A stretch of DNA of 19,732 bases, taken from the NCBI GenBank assembly GCA_018262135.1, contig JAGTSD010000018.1, forward strand, positions 1 to 19,732, given 5' to 3'. The notes below the pieces were generated by a model. The model worked only from the letters and a program-made list of their open reading frames with translations, did not search any database and had not been told where the DNA came from. The position numbers and the translations under genes are program-made. The number at the start of each line of letters is the position of its first letter. Within the stretch, counting starts at the first letter, position 1. The stretch is from Pseudomonadota bacterium (GTDB lineage Bacteria; Pseudomonadota; Gammaproteobacteria; Competibacterales; Competibacteraceae). This document shows positions 1 to 7,908 of this stretch, piece by piece.

Positions 1-766
1 CGTCGCGCACGATGATCTGGGTGCAGGGCTCGTCGTTCATCCGGGTTGGCGCGCATTCCAGCAGGATCGGGAATGTTTGACCGTTACGGCGTATCCCAAC
101 CAGCTCTACCGGTTCGATCGCCTTGCCGGAGCGGATGCTGTGGCGCAGGACGCTTTTCAGCGCATCGCGGTAGCCTGGCGGCACCATGTGGACCAGTTGG
201 ATCGCGGCCAGCTCGCCCCGGGTTTCGTAGCCAAACAGCCGGAGATAGGCGGGATTGGCATAGGTGTGGACGCCTTCATGAATGTAGGCGATGGCCTCCT
301 GGATGTTTTCCAGCAGCGCCTGACTGCGGTCTTCGCTTTCGTGGAACCGGGTCTCGAAGGACTGCTCGCGCTTGCGCGCCTGCAGGTGACGCAATTCCTT
401 GCGCACCACCGCCATCAGATGATCGGCGTCGTCCAGATAGAAAAAATTGTCGGCGCCTTCCTCCAGCAAACGGGCGGGCCGGTACTGGGCGCGGCCTTCG
501 TCGTCCACCGCGGCGACGATCGGAATATCCTGCCGGGCCTCGGCCACCATCAGCCGTATTTCCGCGAGGGTCGGCAGGTTTTCACCCAACCGCAGCAGAA
601 TCAGATCCAGGGGTTGGTAATCGATGGCGTTGCGGGCGGTTTCCGTCTGGTCGGTCTCGATCAGTTCGATCTGATAGCCATCGCCGCCCAGAGTCCGGAC
701 GATATGGTCAATGTCGGATCGAGAGCGATCAATGATGAGCAGATTGATGACGGAAGGACTGGACAC
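1..766 (-). CDS. FimX-like REC-PAS signalling protein, N-terminal part (runs off left edge)
   Basis: This minus-strand frame is open from a GTG at 766 to the window edge, giving 255 residues. Residues about 5-125 look like a response-regulator receiver fold (INLLIIDRS, then PLDLILLRL). The usual phosphoacceptor aspartate is replaced by Arg59, so it is probably a non-phosphorylated pseudo-receiver. A short linker of charged residues follows, then a PAS domain from about 145 (LLENIQEAIAYIHEGVHTYA, then NPAYLRLFGYE). This order and the PAS wording resemble Pseudomonas FimX, whose degenerate GGDEF and EAL domains bind cyclic di-GMP and control type IV pilus assembly and twitching. Those C-terminal domains would lie off the left edge and are not seen. 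The GTG start is chosen because AGAGGTGG lies just upstream and no in-frame ATG exists. It follows epmB on the same strand after 61 bases. FimX identity is an inference; another PAS-GGDEF/EAL protein is possible. Confidence 0.75.
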   Translation of the reverse strand, partial: MSSPSVINLLIIDRSRSDIDHIVRTLGGDGYQIELIETDQTETARNAIDYQPLDLILLRLGENLPTLAEIRLMVAEARQDIPIVAAVDDEGRAQYRPARLLEEGADNFFYLDDADHLMAVVRKELRHLQARKREQSFETRFHESEDRSQALLENIQEAIAYIHEGVHTYANPAYLRLFGYETRGELAAIQLVHMVPPGYRDALKSVLRHSIRSGKAIEPVELVGIRRNGQTFPILLECAPTRMNDEPCTQIIVRD

Positions 767-827
767 GCGAACCCACCTCTGCCAATGGCGTAACCTGAGA
801 AGGAAAGCGGAGACCGCACCAGCGCTA

Positions 828-1856
828 CTACCCGACCGGGGTCTTGGCCGGTTGACCGGGTTGCTCGCGCACCAGGCGGGGCACCAGATAACCCGGCAAG
901 CGCTGACGTAAGATTTTCATGATAGCCGATGCCTCGGTTTCGTTCACGTCGAAATGCGCCGCACCCTGTACCGGGTCGAGCAGGTGCAGGTAGTAGGGCA
1001 GCACTCGGGCGGCGAACAGCGTCTCGCTCAATTCGGCCAGAACCGTTGCGGAGTCGTTGACGCCGCGCAGCAGTACCGACTGATTTAGCAGGGTCACGCC
1101 GGCTCCCGCCAACTGCGCCAGCGCCGCGCGGACGGCGGTGGCGATCTCGCGCGGATGGTTGGCGTGCACCACCAGTACCGGTCGCAATCGGGTCCGGGCC
1201 AGCAGATCGAGCAGCCCGTGGTCCACCCGCTCGGGCAGCATGATCGGCTGTCGGCTGTGAATGCGCAGCCGCTCCAGATGCGGGATTTGATCGAGCGCAG
1301 CCAACAATGCACCCAGGCGCCGATCCGACAGGGACAGCGGATCGCCGCCGCTCAGAATCACTTCGCGAATACTCGGATCGCCAGCCAGATAGGCTAGCGC
1401 TGGCTGCCATTCGTCCATGCCTGCGTGGGAATCCGCGTAGGGATACTCACGGCGGAAGCAGTAGCGGCAATGCGCGGCGCAGGCGCTGGTGACGATCAGC
1501 AGGGCACGACCGTGGTATTTGTGCAGCACGCCCGGCGCCGCTTGCGCCGCCCGGTCGCCGACCGGATCGGCAGCGAAGCCCGGCGTCGTCTCCAGCTCCG
1601 CGCCCAGTGGCAGGACTTGCCGCAGCAGTGGATCCCCGGGGTCGCCCTTGGCCATCCGCGCCACGAACCCGCGTGGAACCCGCAGGGAAAAGCGCGCCGC
1701 TGCCACCCGCGCCGCCGGCAACAGCGCGGGATCGAGTTCCAATTCCCGCAGCAGTTCCCCTGGATCGGTAATCGCCCGGGCCAATTCCCGCTGCCAGCGC
1801 GGAACCTGACGCGACAGGGCCTTTGCCGGTATCATAATCAGCTTTTGTGACTCCAT
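828..1856 (-). CDS. epmB: EF-P beta-lysylation protein EpmB (lysine 2,3-aminomutase)
   Basis: EpmB is a radical-SAM, PLP-dependent enzyme that converts (S)-alpha-lysine to (R)-beta-lysine, which EpmA then attaches to EF-P. The protein shows the radical-SAM cluster motif CAAHCRYCF (CX3CX2C), followed by the GGDP loop ([12 protein letters not shown]) and the conserved segments [22 protein letters not shown] and [15 protein letters not shown]. With the start at 1856 ([12 protein letters not shown]) it has 342 residues, the same as the E. coli protein. In-frame ATGs at 1883 and 1928 would run into efp on the other strand and look unlikely; a further ATG at 1835 lacks a visible ribosome site. It is divergent from efp with only 25 bases between the two starts, so promoters for both genes must overlap coding sequence or each other. 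The neighbouring efp and epmA firmly support the assignment. Confidence 0.95.
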   Translation of the reverse strand: MESQKLIMIPAKALSRQVPRWQRELARAITDPGELLRELELDPALLPAARVAAARFSLRVPRGFVARMAKGDPGDPLLRQVLPLGAELETTPGFAADPVGDRAAQAAPGVLHKYHGRALLIVTSACAAHCRYCFRREYPYADSHAGMDEWQPALAYLAGDPSIREVILSGGDPLSLSDRRLGALLAALDQIPHLERLRIHSRQPIMLPERVDHGLLDLLARTRLRPVLVVHANHPREIATAVRAALAQLAGAGVTLLNQSVLLRGVNDSATVLAELSETLFAARVLPYYLHLLDPVQGAAHFDVNETEASAIMKILRQRLPGYLVPRLVREQPGQPAKTPVG

Positions 1857-1881
1857 TACTCTAGCGGAAGGCAGGCTTTGC

Positions 1882-2451
1882 ATGGCGACGTATAGTACCA
1901 ATGAATTCAAGAGCGGACTGAAGATCATGCTGGATGGCGATCCCTACGCCATCGTCGAGAACGAATTCGTCAAGCCCGGCAAGGGCCAGGCGTTCAACCG
2001 GGTCAAGGTGCGCAATCTGAAAACCGGGCGAACCATCGAGCGTACCTTCAAGTCGGGCGATACCGCCGAAGGCGCTGACGTAGTGGATGTGGAGTTGCAA
2101 TATCTCTACAACGACGGCGAATACTGGCATTTCATGGACCAGCAAAGCTACGAACAGTTGACCGCCGATGCCGCCGCCGTAGGCGACGCCGCCAAGTGGT
2201 TGAAGGAAGAGGCGATCTGTCAGGTGACGCTGTGGAACGGCGTGCCGCTGAGCGTGGCCGCGCCCAATTTCGTGATCATGACCATCGTTGAAACCGACCC
2301 CGGCGTGCGCGGCGATACCTCGGGGGGCGGCGGCAAGCCGGCGACGCTGGAAACCGGCGCGGTGGTCCGGGTGCCGCTGTTCGTGCAGAGCGGCGAGGTC
2401 ATCAAGGTGGACACCCGCACCGGCGAGTACGTGTCCCGCGTCAAGGAATAA
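1882..2451 (+). CDS. efp: Elongation factor P
   Basis: EF-P binds ribosomes stalled at consecutive prolines and stimulates peptide-bond formation. The 189-residue product has the usual family length. It carries the modification loop KPGKGQAF with Lys34, the residue beta-lysylated by EpmA and EpmB, then the KOW-like N-terminal domain and two OB-fold domains, ending in the conserved [10 protein letters not shown] tail. An AAGGCAGG stretch upstream of the ATG is a reasonable ribosome site. The gene is divergent from epmB and is followed 18 bases later by epmA on the same strand, so the factor and its ligase are probably co-transcribed. Lysine at position 34, rather than the arginine of rhamnosylated EF-P, agrees with the presence of the lysylation enzymes. 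Confidence 0.98.
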   Translation: MATYSTNEFKSGLKIMLDGDPYAIVENEFVKPGKGQAFNRVKVRNLKTGRTIERTFKSGDTAEGADVVDVELQYLYNDGEYWHFMDQQSYEQLTADAAAVGDAAKWLKEEAICQVTLWNGVPLSVAAPNFVIMTIVETDPGVRGDTSGGGGKPATLETGAVVRVPLFVQSGEVIKVDTRTGEYVSRVKE

Positions 2452-2469
2452 CTGGAAGCGCGCTGCATC

Positions 2470-3459
2470 GTGGCTCATCCCGCCTGGCGACCCAGCGCTG
2501 ATCTCGCCACGCTGCGCCTGCGGGCTGAACTGCTGGCGCGCATTCGGGCCTTCTTTGCGGCGCGCAGGGTGCTGGAGGTGGAAACGCCGGCGCTGTCAGC
2601 AGCGGCGATTACCGAGCCGAATCTGGCCAGCTTCAGCACGGTCTACACAGGGCCGGGGTCGCGGTACGGTCAGATGCTGTATCTGCACACCTCGCCGGAA
2701 TTTCCGATGAAACGGTTGCTGGCGGCGGGCAGCGGCTGTATCTACCAAATCGCGCGGGTGTTCCGCGACGGCGAGGCAGGCCGCCGCCACAATCCTGAAT
2801 TCACCCTGCTGGAATGGTATCGGGTCGGCTTCGATCACCACCGGCTGATGGATGAAGTCGCGGAACTGGCCACGGCATTGCTGGCCGGGCGGCTGGCACT
2901 GGCGGCGCCGGAACGGCTGAGTTACTGCGAACTGTTCCAGCGCCATCTCGACCTGAACCCGCATCAGGCCAGCGTGGTGGACCTGGCGGCGTGCGCCGGG
3001 GCGCGGGGCGTGCCGATTCCGCCGGGAATGCCGGCGGATGATGCCAACCCCTGGCTGGATTTGTTGTTGACTCATTGCATCGAGCCGCGCCTGGGAGCGG
3101 GGCGACTGACCTTCGTGCACGACTACCTGGCTTCGCAGGCGGCGCTGGCGCGGCTGCGGCCCGGTGACCCACCCATCGGCGAACGTTTCGAGTTGTACCT
3201 GAACGGCGTCGAACTGGCCAACGGCTTTCACGAACTGGGCGATGCCGGCGAACAGCGCCGCCGGTTCGAGGCGGAGAACGCAGCGCGGCGGGCGCTGGGT
3301 TTGCCGGTCATGCCAGTGGACGAAAATCTGCTGGCGGCGCTGGAAGCGGGTTTGCCAGATTGCGCTGGCGTAGCGCTGGGCTTCGACCGGCTGGTGATGC
3401 TGGCGGCGGGCAAGGCCTTCATCCAGGATGTCATCGCCTTTCCAGTCAACATCGCCTGA
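2470..3459 (+). CDS. epmA: EF-P--(R)-beta-lysine ligase EpmA (PoxA/GenX)
   Basis: EpmA is a class II lysyl-tRNA synthetase paralogue that lacks the anticodon-binding domain and loads beta-lysine onto EF-P Lys34. The 329-residue product (E. coli protein about 325) has the class II motif 1 region VLEVETPALS, motif 2 as FRDGEAGRRHNPEFTLLEWY, and a C-terminal motif 3, GVALGFDRLVML, carrying the ATP-binding arginine. LHTSPEFPMKRLL is also typical of the family. No N-terminal OB-fold is present, which separates it from true LysRS. The start is a GTG at 2470 with a GGAAG stretch upstream. It lies 18 bases after efp and ends 8 bases before the convergent psd stop, with no obvious terminator in between. 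Confidence 0.96.
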   Translation: MAHPAWRPSADLATLRLRAELLARIRAFFAARRVLEVETPALSAAAITEPNLASFSTVYTGPGSRYGQMLYLHTSPEFPMKRLLAAGSGCIYQIARVFRDGEAGRRHNPEFTLLEWYRVGFDHHRLMDEVAELATALLAGRLALAAPERLSYCELFQRHLDLNPHQASVVDLAACAGARGVPIPPGMPADDANPWLDLLLTHCIEPRLGAGRLTFVHDYLASQAALARLRPGDPPIGERFELYLNGVELANGFHELGDAGEQRRRFEAENAARRALGLPVMPVDENLLAALEAGLPDCAGVALGFDRLVMLAAGKAFIQDVIAFPVNIA

Positions 3460-3467
3460 TCCCGCTT

Positions 3468-4355
3468 TCAAACCGCGGGCTTGACGACCTTTCCCAGCCG
3501 CTGTCCCATCCGCACCGTCGCGCCCGGTTGAATTTCCTGTTCCCACCGCACCGCCTCCTGCCCGAACAGCACGATCACCGTGGAACCCATGTTGAAGCGG
3601 CCCATTTCCGCGCCCTTGTCGAGCCGCACCGCGCCATCCCCATTCGGCGGATAGCTCCAGTTGCGGATGGTTTTGCCCAGCGGTGGGGTGATCGCCCCGG
3701 CCCACACCGTTTCGATGGACGCCACGTTGATCGCGCCTACCAGCACCAGCGCCATCGGCCCCGCCGGGGTATCGAACAGCGCCGCCACCCGCTCGTTGCG
3801 GGCGAATAGATCAGGAACCATCCGGGTCGTCAGCGGCGACACGCTGAACAGCTTGCCCGGAATGTGAACCATCTCCCGCAGCCGGCCAGCCAGCGGCATG
3901 TGGATGCGGTGATAGTCGCGCGGCGACAGATACAGCGTGGCGAACGCGCCGCCCTGAAACAACCGCGCCCGTTCCGTGTCGCCGCCCAGCAGCGCGGTCA
4001 GCGAAAAGCTCCGGCCTTTGGCTTGCAGCAGCGTGTCGCTCTCGGCGAGGCCGATCTGACTGACCGCGCCGTCCACCGGACAGCACACCACCCGGTCGCC
4101 AGGCGCAATGGGGCGCGCGCCGGGCTTGAGCGCACGGGTGAAGAAGGCGTTGAAATCCGGATAGGCGCGCGGGTTCGGTTCCAGCGCCTCGCTTAGATTG
4201 ACCCGGAATTTCCGGGCGACCTGTTGGATCAGCGCATTTTTGAACCAGGGCGTCCGCACCCGCGTCAAACGGTAAGTCAAGCGGGTCAGCAGTCGTTGCG
4301 GTAGCAGGTATTGCGGCAGGTTGCGCAGGCGGTCGCCCCAGATTGTGCTCGTCAT
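3468..4355 (-). CDS. psd: Phosphatidylserine decarboxylase proenzyme
   Basis: This enzyme decarboxylates phosphatidylserine to phosphatidylethanolamine at the inner membrane. The proenzyme self-cleaves so that a serine becomes the N-terminal pyruvoyl group of the alpha chain. The 295-residue product shows the family triad: Asp95 in CPVDGAVSQ, His152 in YHRIHMP, and Ser258 in the cleavage motif FNMGSTVIVLF. The cleavage motif reads MGST, where E. coli has LGST; the Gly-Ser bond itself is intact. Length and motif spacing match the short bacterial type. It faces epmA tail to tail and is divergent from prmB across a 122-base gap. E. coli psd is also near epmA, so the proximity has precedent. Confidence 0.96.
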   Translation of the reverse strand: MTSTIWGDRLRNLPQYLLPQRLLTRLTYRLTRVRTPWFKNALIQQVARKFRVNLSEALEPNPRAYPDFNAFFTRALKPGARPIAPGDRVVCCPVDGAVSQIGLAESDTLLQAKGRSFSLTALLGGDTERARLFQGGAFATLYLSPRDYHRIHMPLAGRLREMVHIPGKLFSVSPLTTRMVPDLFARNERVAALFDTPAGPMALVLVGAINVASIETVWAGAITPPLGKTIRNWSYPPNGDGAVRLDKGAEMGRFNMGSTVIVLFGQEAVRWEQEIQPGATVRMGQRLGKVVKPAV

Positions 4356-4477
4356 GGATGCCCTTTGCGTGGCCTATGCTTTGGAGAGGAAGAGGGGGTA
4401 GAAGCATATCCGGTTCGCCGTCACAACGGTAGAATGCCTCGACTCTCCTGCTTTTTCCACCCATCCTCCGATTTCCG

Positions 4478-5383
4478 ATGACCGACCACGACGACGTTTC
4501 CTCTCATCTGCGCACGATTCGCGACCTCATCCGCTGGGGTGCCAGCCGCATGAACGAGGCCAGCCTGCATTTTGGCCACGGCACCGACAACGCCATTGAC
4601 GAAGCGGCGGCACTGGTGCTGCACGCACTGCGCCTGCCACCGGATCTGCATGTCGAATATTTTCAGGCGAACCTGCTCCCGGTCGAGAAACAGGCGGCGA
4701 TCCAATTGCTGGAACGACGCGTTACCGAGCGCAAGCCGGCGGCGTATCTGACTCAGCGCGCCTGGTTCATGCGCCTGCCGTTTTACGTGGACGAACGGGT
4801 CCTGGTCCCGCGTTCGCCACTGGCGGAACTGATCGAACGACATTTCTCGCCATGGCTGCCGGACAGCCGGCAGATCGGCGATATCCTGGACCTGGGAACA
4901 GGCAGTGGCTGCATCGGCATCGCCTGTGCCTACGCCTTTCCCGACGCTCGGGTGGATTTGGTGGACATCTCTGCCGAGGCTCTGGAGGTGGCGCGGCGCA
5001 ACGTCGCCGAGCATGGTCTGGAAGATCAGGTTGAGGTGATCCAATCCGATCTGTTCTCGGCGCTGAAGGGCCGTCGTTACGATCTGATCATCAGTAACCC
5101 GCCCTATGTAGGACTGGAGGAATTCGACAACCTGCCGCCCGAATACCATCACGAACCGCAACTGGGGCTGGCGGCCGGCGAGGAGGGATTGGATGTGGTG
5201 GTCGAGATCCTGCGCCAGGCCGCCGATCACCTGAAACGCGATGGGTTGTTGATCGTCGAGGTTGGCAACGCCCAGTATGCCCTGTGCGAGGCGTTCCCGG
5301 ACGCGCCGTTTACCTGGCTGGAATTCGAGCGGGGTGGACAGGGAGTGTTCATGTTGAATGCCGCGCAATTGCGCCGGTTGTGA
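4478..5383 (+). CDS. prmB: 50S ribosomal protein L3 N(5)-glutamine methyltransferase PrmB
   Basis: PrmB uses S-adenosylmethionine to methylate a glutamine side chain of ribosomal protein L3. The 301-residue product has an N-terminal helical domain ending around LVPRSPLAELIE, then a Rossmann methyltransferase domain with motif I ILDLGTGSGCIGIACA and motif IV ISNPPYVGLEEF. The NPPY tetrad is the glutamine or adenine amino-methyltransferase signature. PrmC, the release-factor methyltransferase, shares the fold, but the RAWFMRLPFYVDERVLVPRS segment and the length fit PrmB better. It sits 11 bases upstream of hemN on the same strand, so the two are probably co-transcribed. A TAGAAT hexamer at 4430-4435 is a possible -10 element, but no convincing -35 is visible. 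Confidence 0.93.
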   Translation: MTDHDDVSSHLRTIRDLIRWGASRMNEASLHFGHGTDNAIDEAAALVLHALRLPPDLHVEYFQANLLPVEKQAAIQLLERRVTERKPAAYLTQRAWFMRLPFYVDERVLVPRSPLAELIERHFSPWLPDSRQIGDILDLGTGSGCIGIACAYAFPDARVDLVDISAEALEVARRNVAEHGLEDQVEVIQSDLFSALKGRRYDLIISNPPYVGLEEFDNLPPEYHHEPQLGLAAGEEGLDVVVEILRQAADHLKRDGLLIVEVGNAQYALCEAFPDAPFTWLEFERGGQGVFMLNAAQLRRL

Positions 5384-5394
5384 GGATTGTCGCC

Positions 5395-6777
5395 ATGGAT
5401 TCCGCGATCGTTTTTGATCCAGCCCTGATCCGCAAGTACGACAAATCGGGTCCCCGCTACACCTCCTACCCGACCGCCGTGCAGTTCCACGAAGGTTTTG
5501 GCGAGGCCGAGTACCGCGAACAGGCCGTCGCCAGCAACGCCAGCGGTCGGCCGTTGTCGCTGTATTTCCACATCCCGTTCTGCGACACGGTCTGTTTCTA
5601 CTGTGCTTGCAACAAGATCATCACCAAGAACCGCCGCCACGCCGCGCCCTATCTCGACCACCTGCACCGGGAAATCGCCTTGCAGGGCGCCTTGTTCGAC
5701 CGGAACCGGCCAGTGACCCAGTTGCACTGGGGCGGTGGTACGCCCACCTTCATCAGCGCCGAGCAGATGCGCGAGTTGATGCGGGTGACCGGCGAATATT
5801 TCCGGTTGCTCGACGACGACAGCGGTGAGTATTCCATCGAAGTGGACCCACGCGAGACTGACGACCACACCATCGCCCTGCTACGCGAACTGGGTTTCAA
5901 CCGGCTGAGTCTGGGCGTGCAGGATTTCGATCCCGAGGTGCAAAAAGCGGTCAATCGCATTCAGTCGCGCGAAATCACGCTGAAGACGATGGACGCCGCC
6001 CGGCGCGAGGGTTTCAAATCCATCAGCGTGGATTTGATCTACGGCCTGCCCTTGCAGAACGTCGCCAGCTTCGCGCGCACCGTGGACGAAATCGTCGCGC
6101 AGAGTCCCGACCGGATTTCGGTGTTCAACTACGCCCACTTGCCGGACCTGTTCAAGACCCAGCGCCAGATTGACGCCAGCGCGCTGCCACCGCCGGCGGT
6201 GAAGCTCGAGATTCTGAAAACCGTGATCGAGCAGCTCACCCGGGCGGGCTACGTCTACATCGGCATGGATCATTTCGCCAAGCCCGACGACGAACTGGCG
6301 CGGGCGCAGCAGGCCGGCACGCTGTACCGCAATTTCCAGGGCTACAGCACCCATGCCGACTGCGATCTGATCGGGCTCGGCGCGACCTCCATCGGCATGG
6401 TCGGCGACAGCTACAGCCAGAATCTGAAGGGGCTGGAGGAGTATTACGCGCGGATCGCCGAAGATCGGCTGGCCGTGTTCCGGGGGGTGCGGCTGGACGC
6501 CGACGACCGGTTGCGGCGGGCGGTGATTACCGACCTGATCTGCCATTTCACCCTGGATTTCGCCGCCGTCGAACGCCGGTTCGGTATCCGCTTTGGGGAC
6601 TATTTCGCGCCGGAACTGGCGGAACTGGCCGACATGCAGGCGGATGGTTTGCTGGCGCTATCCGAGACCGGGATTCAGGTCTTGCCGCCGGGACGGCTGC
6701 TGATCCGCAATATCTGCATGGCGTTCGACCGCTATTTGCGGGAGCAGAAGCAGCAGCGGTTTTCCAAGGTGATTTGA
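5395..6777 (+). CDS. hemN: Oxygen-independent coproporphyrinogen III oxidase (dehydrogenase) HemN
   Basis: HemN is a radical-SAM enzyme that oxidatively decarboxylates two propionate groups of coproporphyrinogen III, giving protoporphyrinogen IX without oxygen in haem synthesis. The 460-residue product (E. coli 457) carries the cluster motif CDTVCFYCAC with Cys63, Cys67, Cys70 and Cys72, one residue offset from the E. coli enzyme, then HWGGGTPTF and the C-terminal HemN domain. The KYDKSGPRYTSYPTAVQF opening is characteristic of true HemN rather than HemW. The ATG at 5395 is preferred because GAGGA lies upstream and the protein then aligns from its usual N-terminus. It follows prmB by 11 bases and is followed by a strong hairpin at 6789-6818. 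Its presence suggests an anaerobic or facultative life style. Confidence 0.97.
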   Translation: MDSAIVFDPALIRKYDKSGPRYTSYPTAVQFHEGFGEAEYREQAVASNASGRPLSLYFHIPFCDTVCFYCACNKIITKNRRHAAPYLDHLHREIALQGALFDRNRPVTQLHWGGGTPTFISAEQMRELMRVTGEYFRLLDDDSGEYSIEVDPRETDDHTIALLRELGFNRLSLGVQDFDPEVQKAVNRIQSREITLKTMDAARREGFKSISVDLIYGLPLQNVASFARTVDEIVAQSPDRISVFNYAHLPDLFKTQRQIDASALPPPAVKLEILKTVIEQLTRAGYVYIGMDHFAKPDDELARAQQAGTLYRNFQGYSTHADCDLIGLGATSIGMVGDSYSQNLKGLEEYYARIAEDRLAVFRGVRLDADDRLRRAVITDLICHFTLDFAAVERRFGIRFGDYFAPELAELADMQADGLLALSETGIQVLPPGRLLIRNICMAFDRYLREQKQQRFSKVI

Positions 6778-6788
6778 CATGGAGAAAA

Positions 6789-6818
6789 TAAGACGAATTC
6801 CTGACGGAATTCGTCTTA
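6789..6818. terminator. 13-bp perfect stem-loop, probable bidirectional terminator
   Basis: The arms at 6789-6801 and 6806-6818 are perfect inverted copies (TAAGACGAATTCC) around a TGAC loop, 11 bases after the hemN stop. Read on the minus strand the stem is followed by TTTTCTCC, a good terminator tail. On the plus strand it is preceded by GAGAAAATAAG and followed only by a weak TCTTACC tail. It therefore looks like a bidirectional terminator that works better for transcripts arriving from the right. Confidence 0.65.
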
Positions 6819-7022
6819 CCGCTCGCCCACCGACCGTATCCACGCTTCGACCGGGGCGCTCAGAAAACTCTCCAGCGGAATCCCTCCAGTCCCGACGATC
6901 AGGCCTGCCGCGCCAGGGTGGTTTTCCCTACCTGTGACGTGGTCCGGCGAGGATTTGTAAAAACCGACAGGGTTGCCGGAGACAGGCAGTGAGAACGGCC
7001 AACTGGGGACGCTGGAACAGGA
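6816..7022 (-). other. Open minus-strand frame without start codon; possible gene remnant or small RNA body
   Basis: Between a TGA at 7025-7023 and a TAA at 6818-6816 this strand is open for 68 codons. The frame has no ATG, GTG or TTG, so as it stands it cannot be a normal gene. The encoded peptide ends in AGLIVGTGGIPLESFLSAPV followed by EAWIRSVGER, which has a protein-like composition but no family I recognise. The stop codon forms the first bases of the hairpin at 6789-6818, whose minus-strand side has a T-run. A promoter-like pair lies upstream at 7053-7080. It could be the tail of a decayed gene, a dispersed repeat, or the body of a non-coding RNA of about 260 nt; the sequence alone does not decide. 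Confidence 0.3.
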
Positions 7023-7052
7023 TCATCGTAAAATTACTCAGCTTGTCGAGCA

Positions 7053-7080
7053 ATTTTACTCTTAAAGCGGGTCTTGAGAA
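7053..7080 (-). promoter_or_regulatory. Candidate sigma70-type promoter, minus strand
   Basis: On the minus strand TTCTCA (7080-7075) and TAAAAT (7058-7053) are separated by 16 bases, matching the -35 and -10 consensus at four and five of six positions. Transcription would start near 7046 and run toward the hairpin at 6789-6818. The hexamers overlap two hairpins, so the match may be partly due to their composition. Confidence 0.3.
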
Positions 7081-7233
7081 CCCGCCAACCAGCCCGTTGC
7101 TCGCCGCATTGTTTTGGATTTTTCCTCGTCTGGCTTGTTCTATGCGGGAATTTCGGCTAATTCTTTGTCAGTTGAAATTCGTTCCGGGCGAATTGCGCCT
7201 GGTTACAACCATGATCATGAGGAGAGGAATGGA

Positions 7234-7908
7234 ATGAGCAACTTTAACCGCAGTATCCTGAGCGCCGCCGTCGGCGCGGTCATCCTGAGTCTGGGCGGCG
7301 TGGCGCAGGCCCAGGATACTCTCAAGATCGCCATCGCCGGTCCCACTACCGGCCCGGTCGCCCAGTATGGCGACATGCAGATGATGGGCGCCAAGATGGC
7401 GGTCGAACAGATCAACGCCAAGGGCGGCGTCAACGGCAAGAAGCTGGAAGCAGTGATCATGGATGATGCGTGCGAGCCCAAGCAGGCGGTCGCCGTCGCC
7501 AACCAGATCGTCAATCAGAAGATCAAGTATGTGGTGGGTCACCTGTGCTCCGGCTCGACCCAGCCCGCCTCCAAGCTGTACGAGGACGAAGGCATTTTGA
7601 TGATCACGCCGGCGGCCACCAACCCCGCCATCACCCAGCAGGGCTACAAGATGGTGTTCCGCACCATCGGCACCGACGACCAGCAGGGACCGACCGCCGG
7701 CAAATACATCGCCGGGACGGTCAAGCCCAAAAAACTGGCGATCCTCCACGACAAGCAGCAGTACGGCGAGGGCATCGCCAAGGAAGTGAGGAAGACGGTC
7801 GAGGCGGGCGGGATCAAGCCGGTGCTGTTCGAGGGCGTCAACAAGGGCCAGACCGATTTCTCCGCCCTGATCACCAAGATGAAGAAGGAGGGGGTGGATT
7901 TCGTCTAA
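7234..7908 (+). pseudogene. livK: Branched-chain amino acid binding protein LivK, 5' part (truncated by a premature stop)
   Basis: LivK-type proteins bind leucine, isoleucine or valine in the periplasm and deliver them to LivHMGF. The frame starts at an ATG behind a strong GAGGAGAGG ribosome site and has a signal peptide (VILSLGGVAQAQ, cleavage near residue 27). It then follows the E. coli protein closely: DACEPKQAVAVANQIVN, VVGHLCSGSTQPASKLYEDE, LHDKQQYGEG and KKEGVDFV. It stops after 224 residues at a TAA (7906-7908), exactly where E. coli LivK continues with YYGGYYPE. The rest of the protein resumes at once in another frame (7908-8249). Compared with E. coli, about 36 residues are missing at the junction, equal to a deletion of about 106 bases. 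The product would lack most of its second lobe. A sequencing or assembly error is the main alternative. Confidence 0.85.

Larger units (their letters stand above)
6778..7233. other. Intergenic region hemN-livK with several hairpins and possible promoters
   Basis: This 456-base gap holds no confident gene. It contains a 13-bp perfect hairpin (6789-6818), an imperfect palindrome of AAAATT and AATTTT arms (7030-7057), a GCGGGT/ACCCGC hairpin (7067-7085), and an AATTCG-N7-CGAATT inverted repeat (7176-7194) that could be an operator close to livK. On the plus strand TTGGAT (7114-7119) and TTCTAT (7138-7143), 18 bases apart, are a weak promoter candidate for the liv operon. On the minus strand a better promoter-like pair lies at 7053-7080. 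A plus-strand open frame at 6989-7237 overlaps the livK start, has no ribosome site and resembles nothing known. Confidence 0.5.

Noticed and set aside
77..793. A 238-codon plus-strand open frame opposite the FimX-like gene
   Set aside because: The minus strand here encodes a coherent REC-PAS protein; the plus frame is its high-GC shadow and shows no known motif.
3580..3600. MGST in place of LGST in the Psd self-cleavage motif, as a possible defect
   Set aside because: The Gly-Ser bond and the Asp and His partners are present, and conservative changes at the first position should not prevent cleavage.
4430..4435. TAGAAT as the prmB promoter
   Set aside because: No acceptable -35 lies 15-19 bases upstream and there is no TG extension, so it was not listed as a separate promoter.
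6989..7237. An 82-codon plus-strand open frame before livK
   Set aside because: It has no ribosome site, no recognisable similarity, overlaps the livK start and crosses several hairpins.
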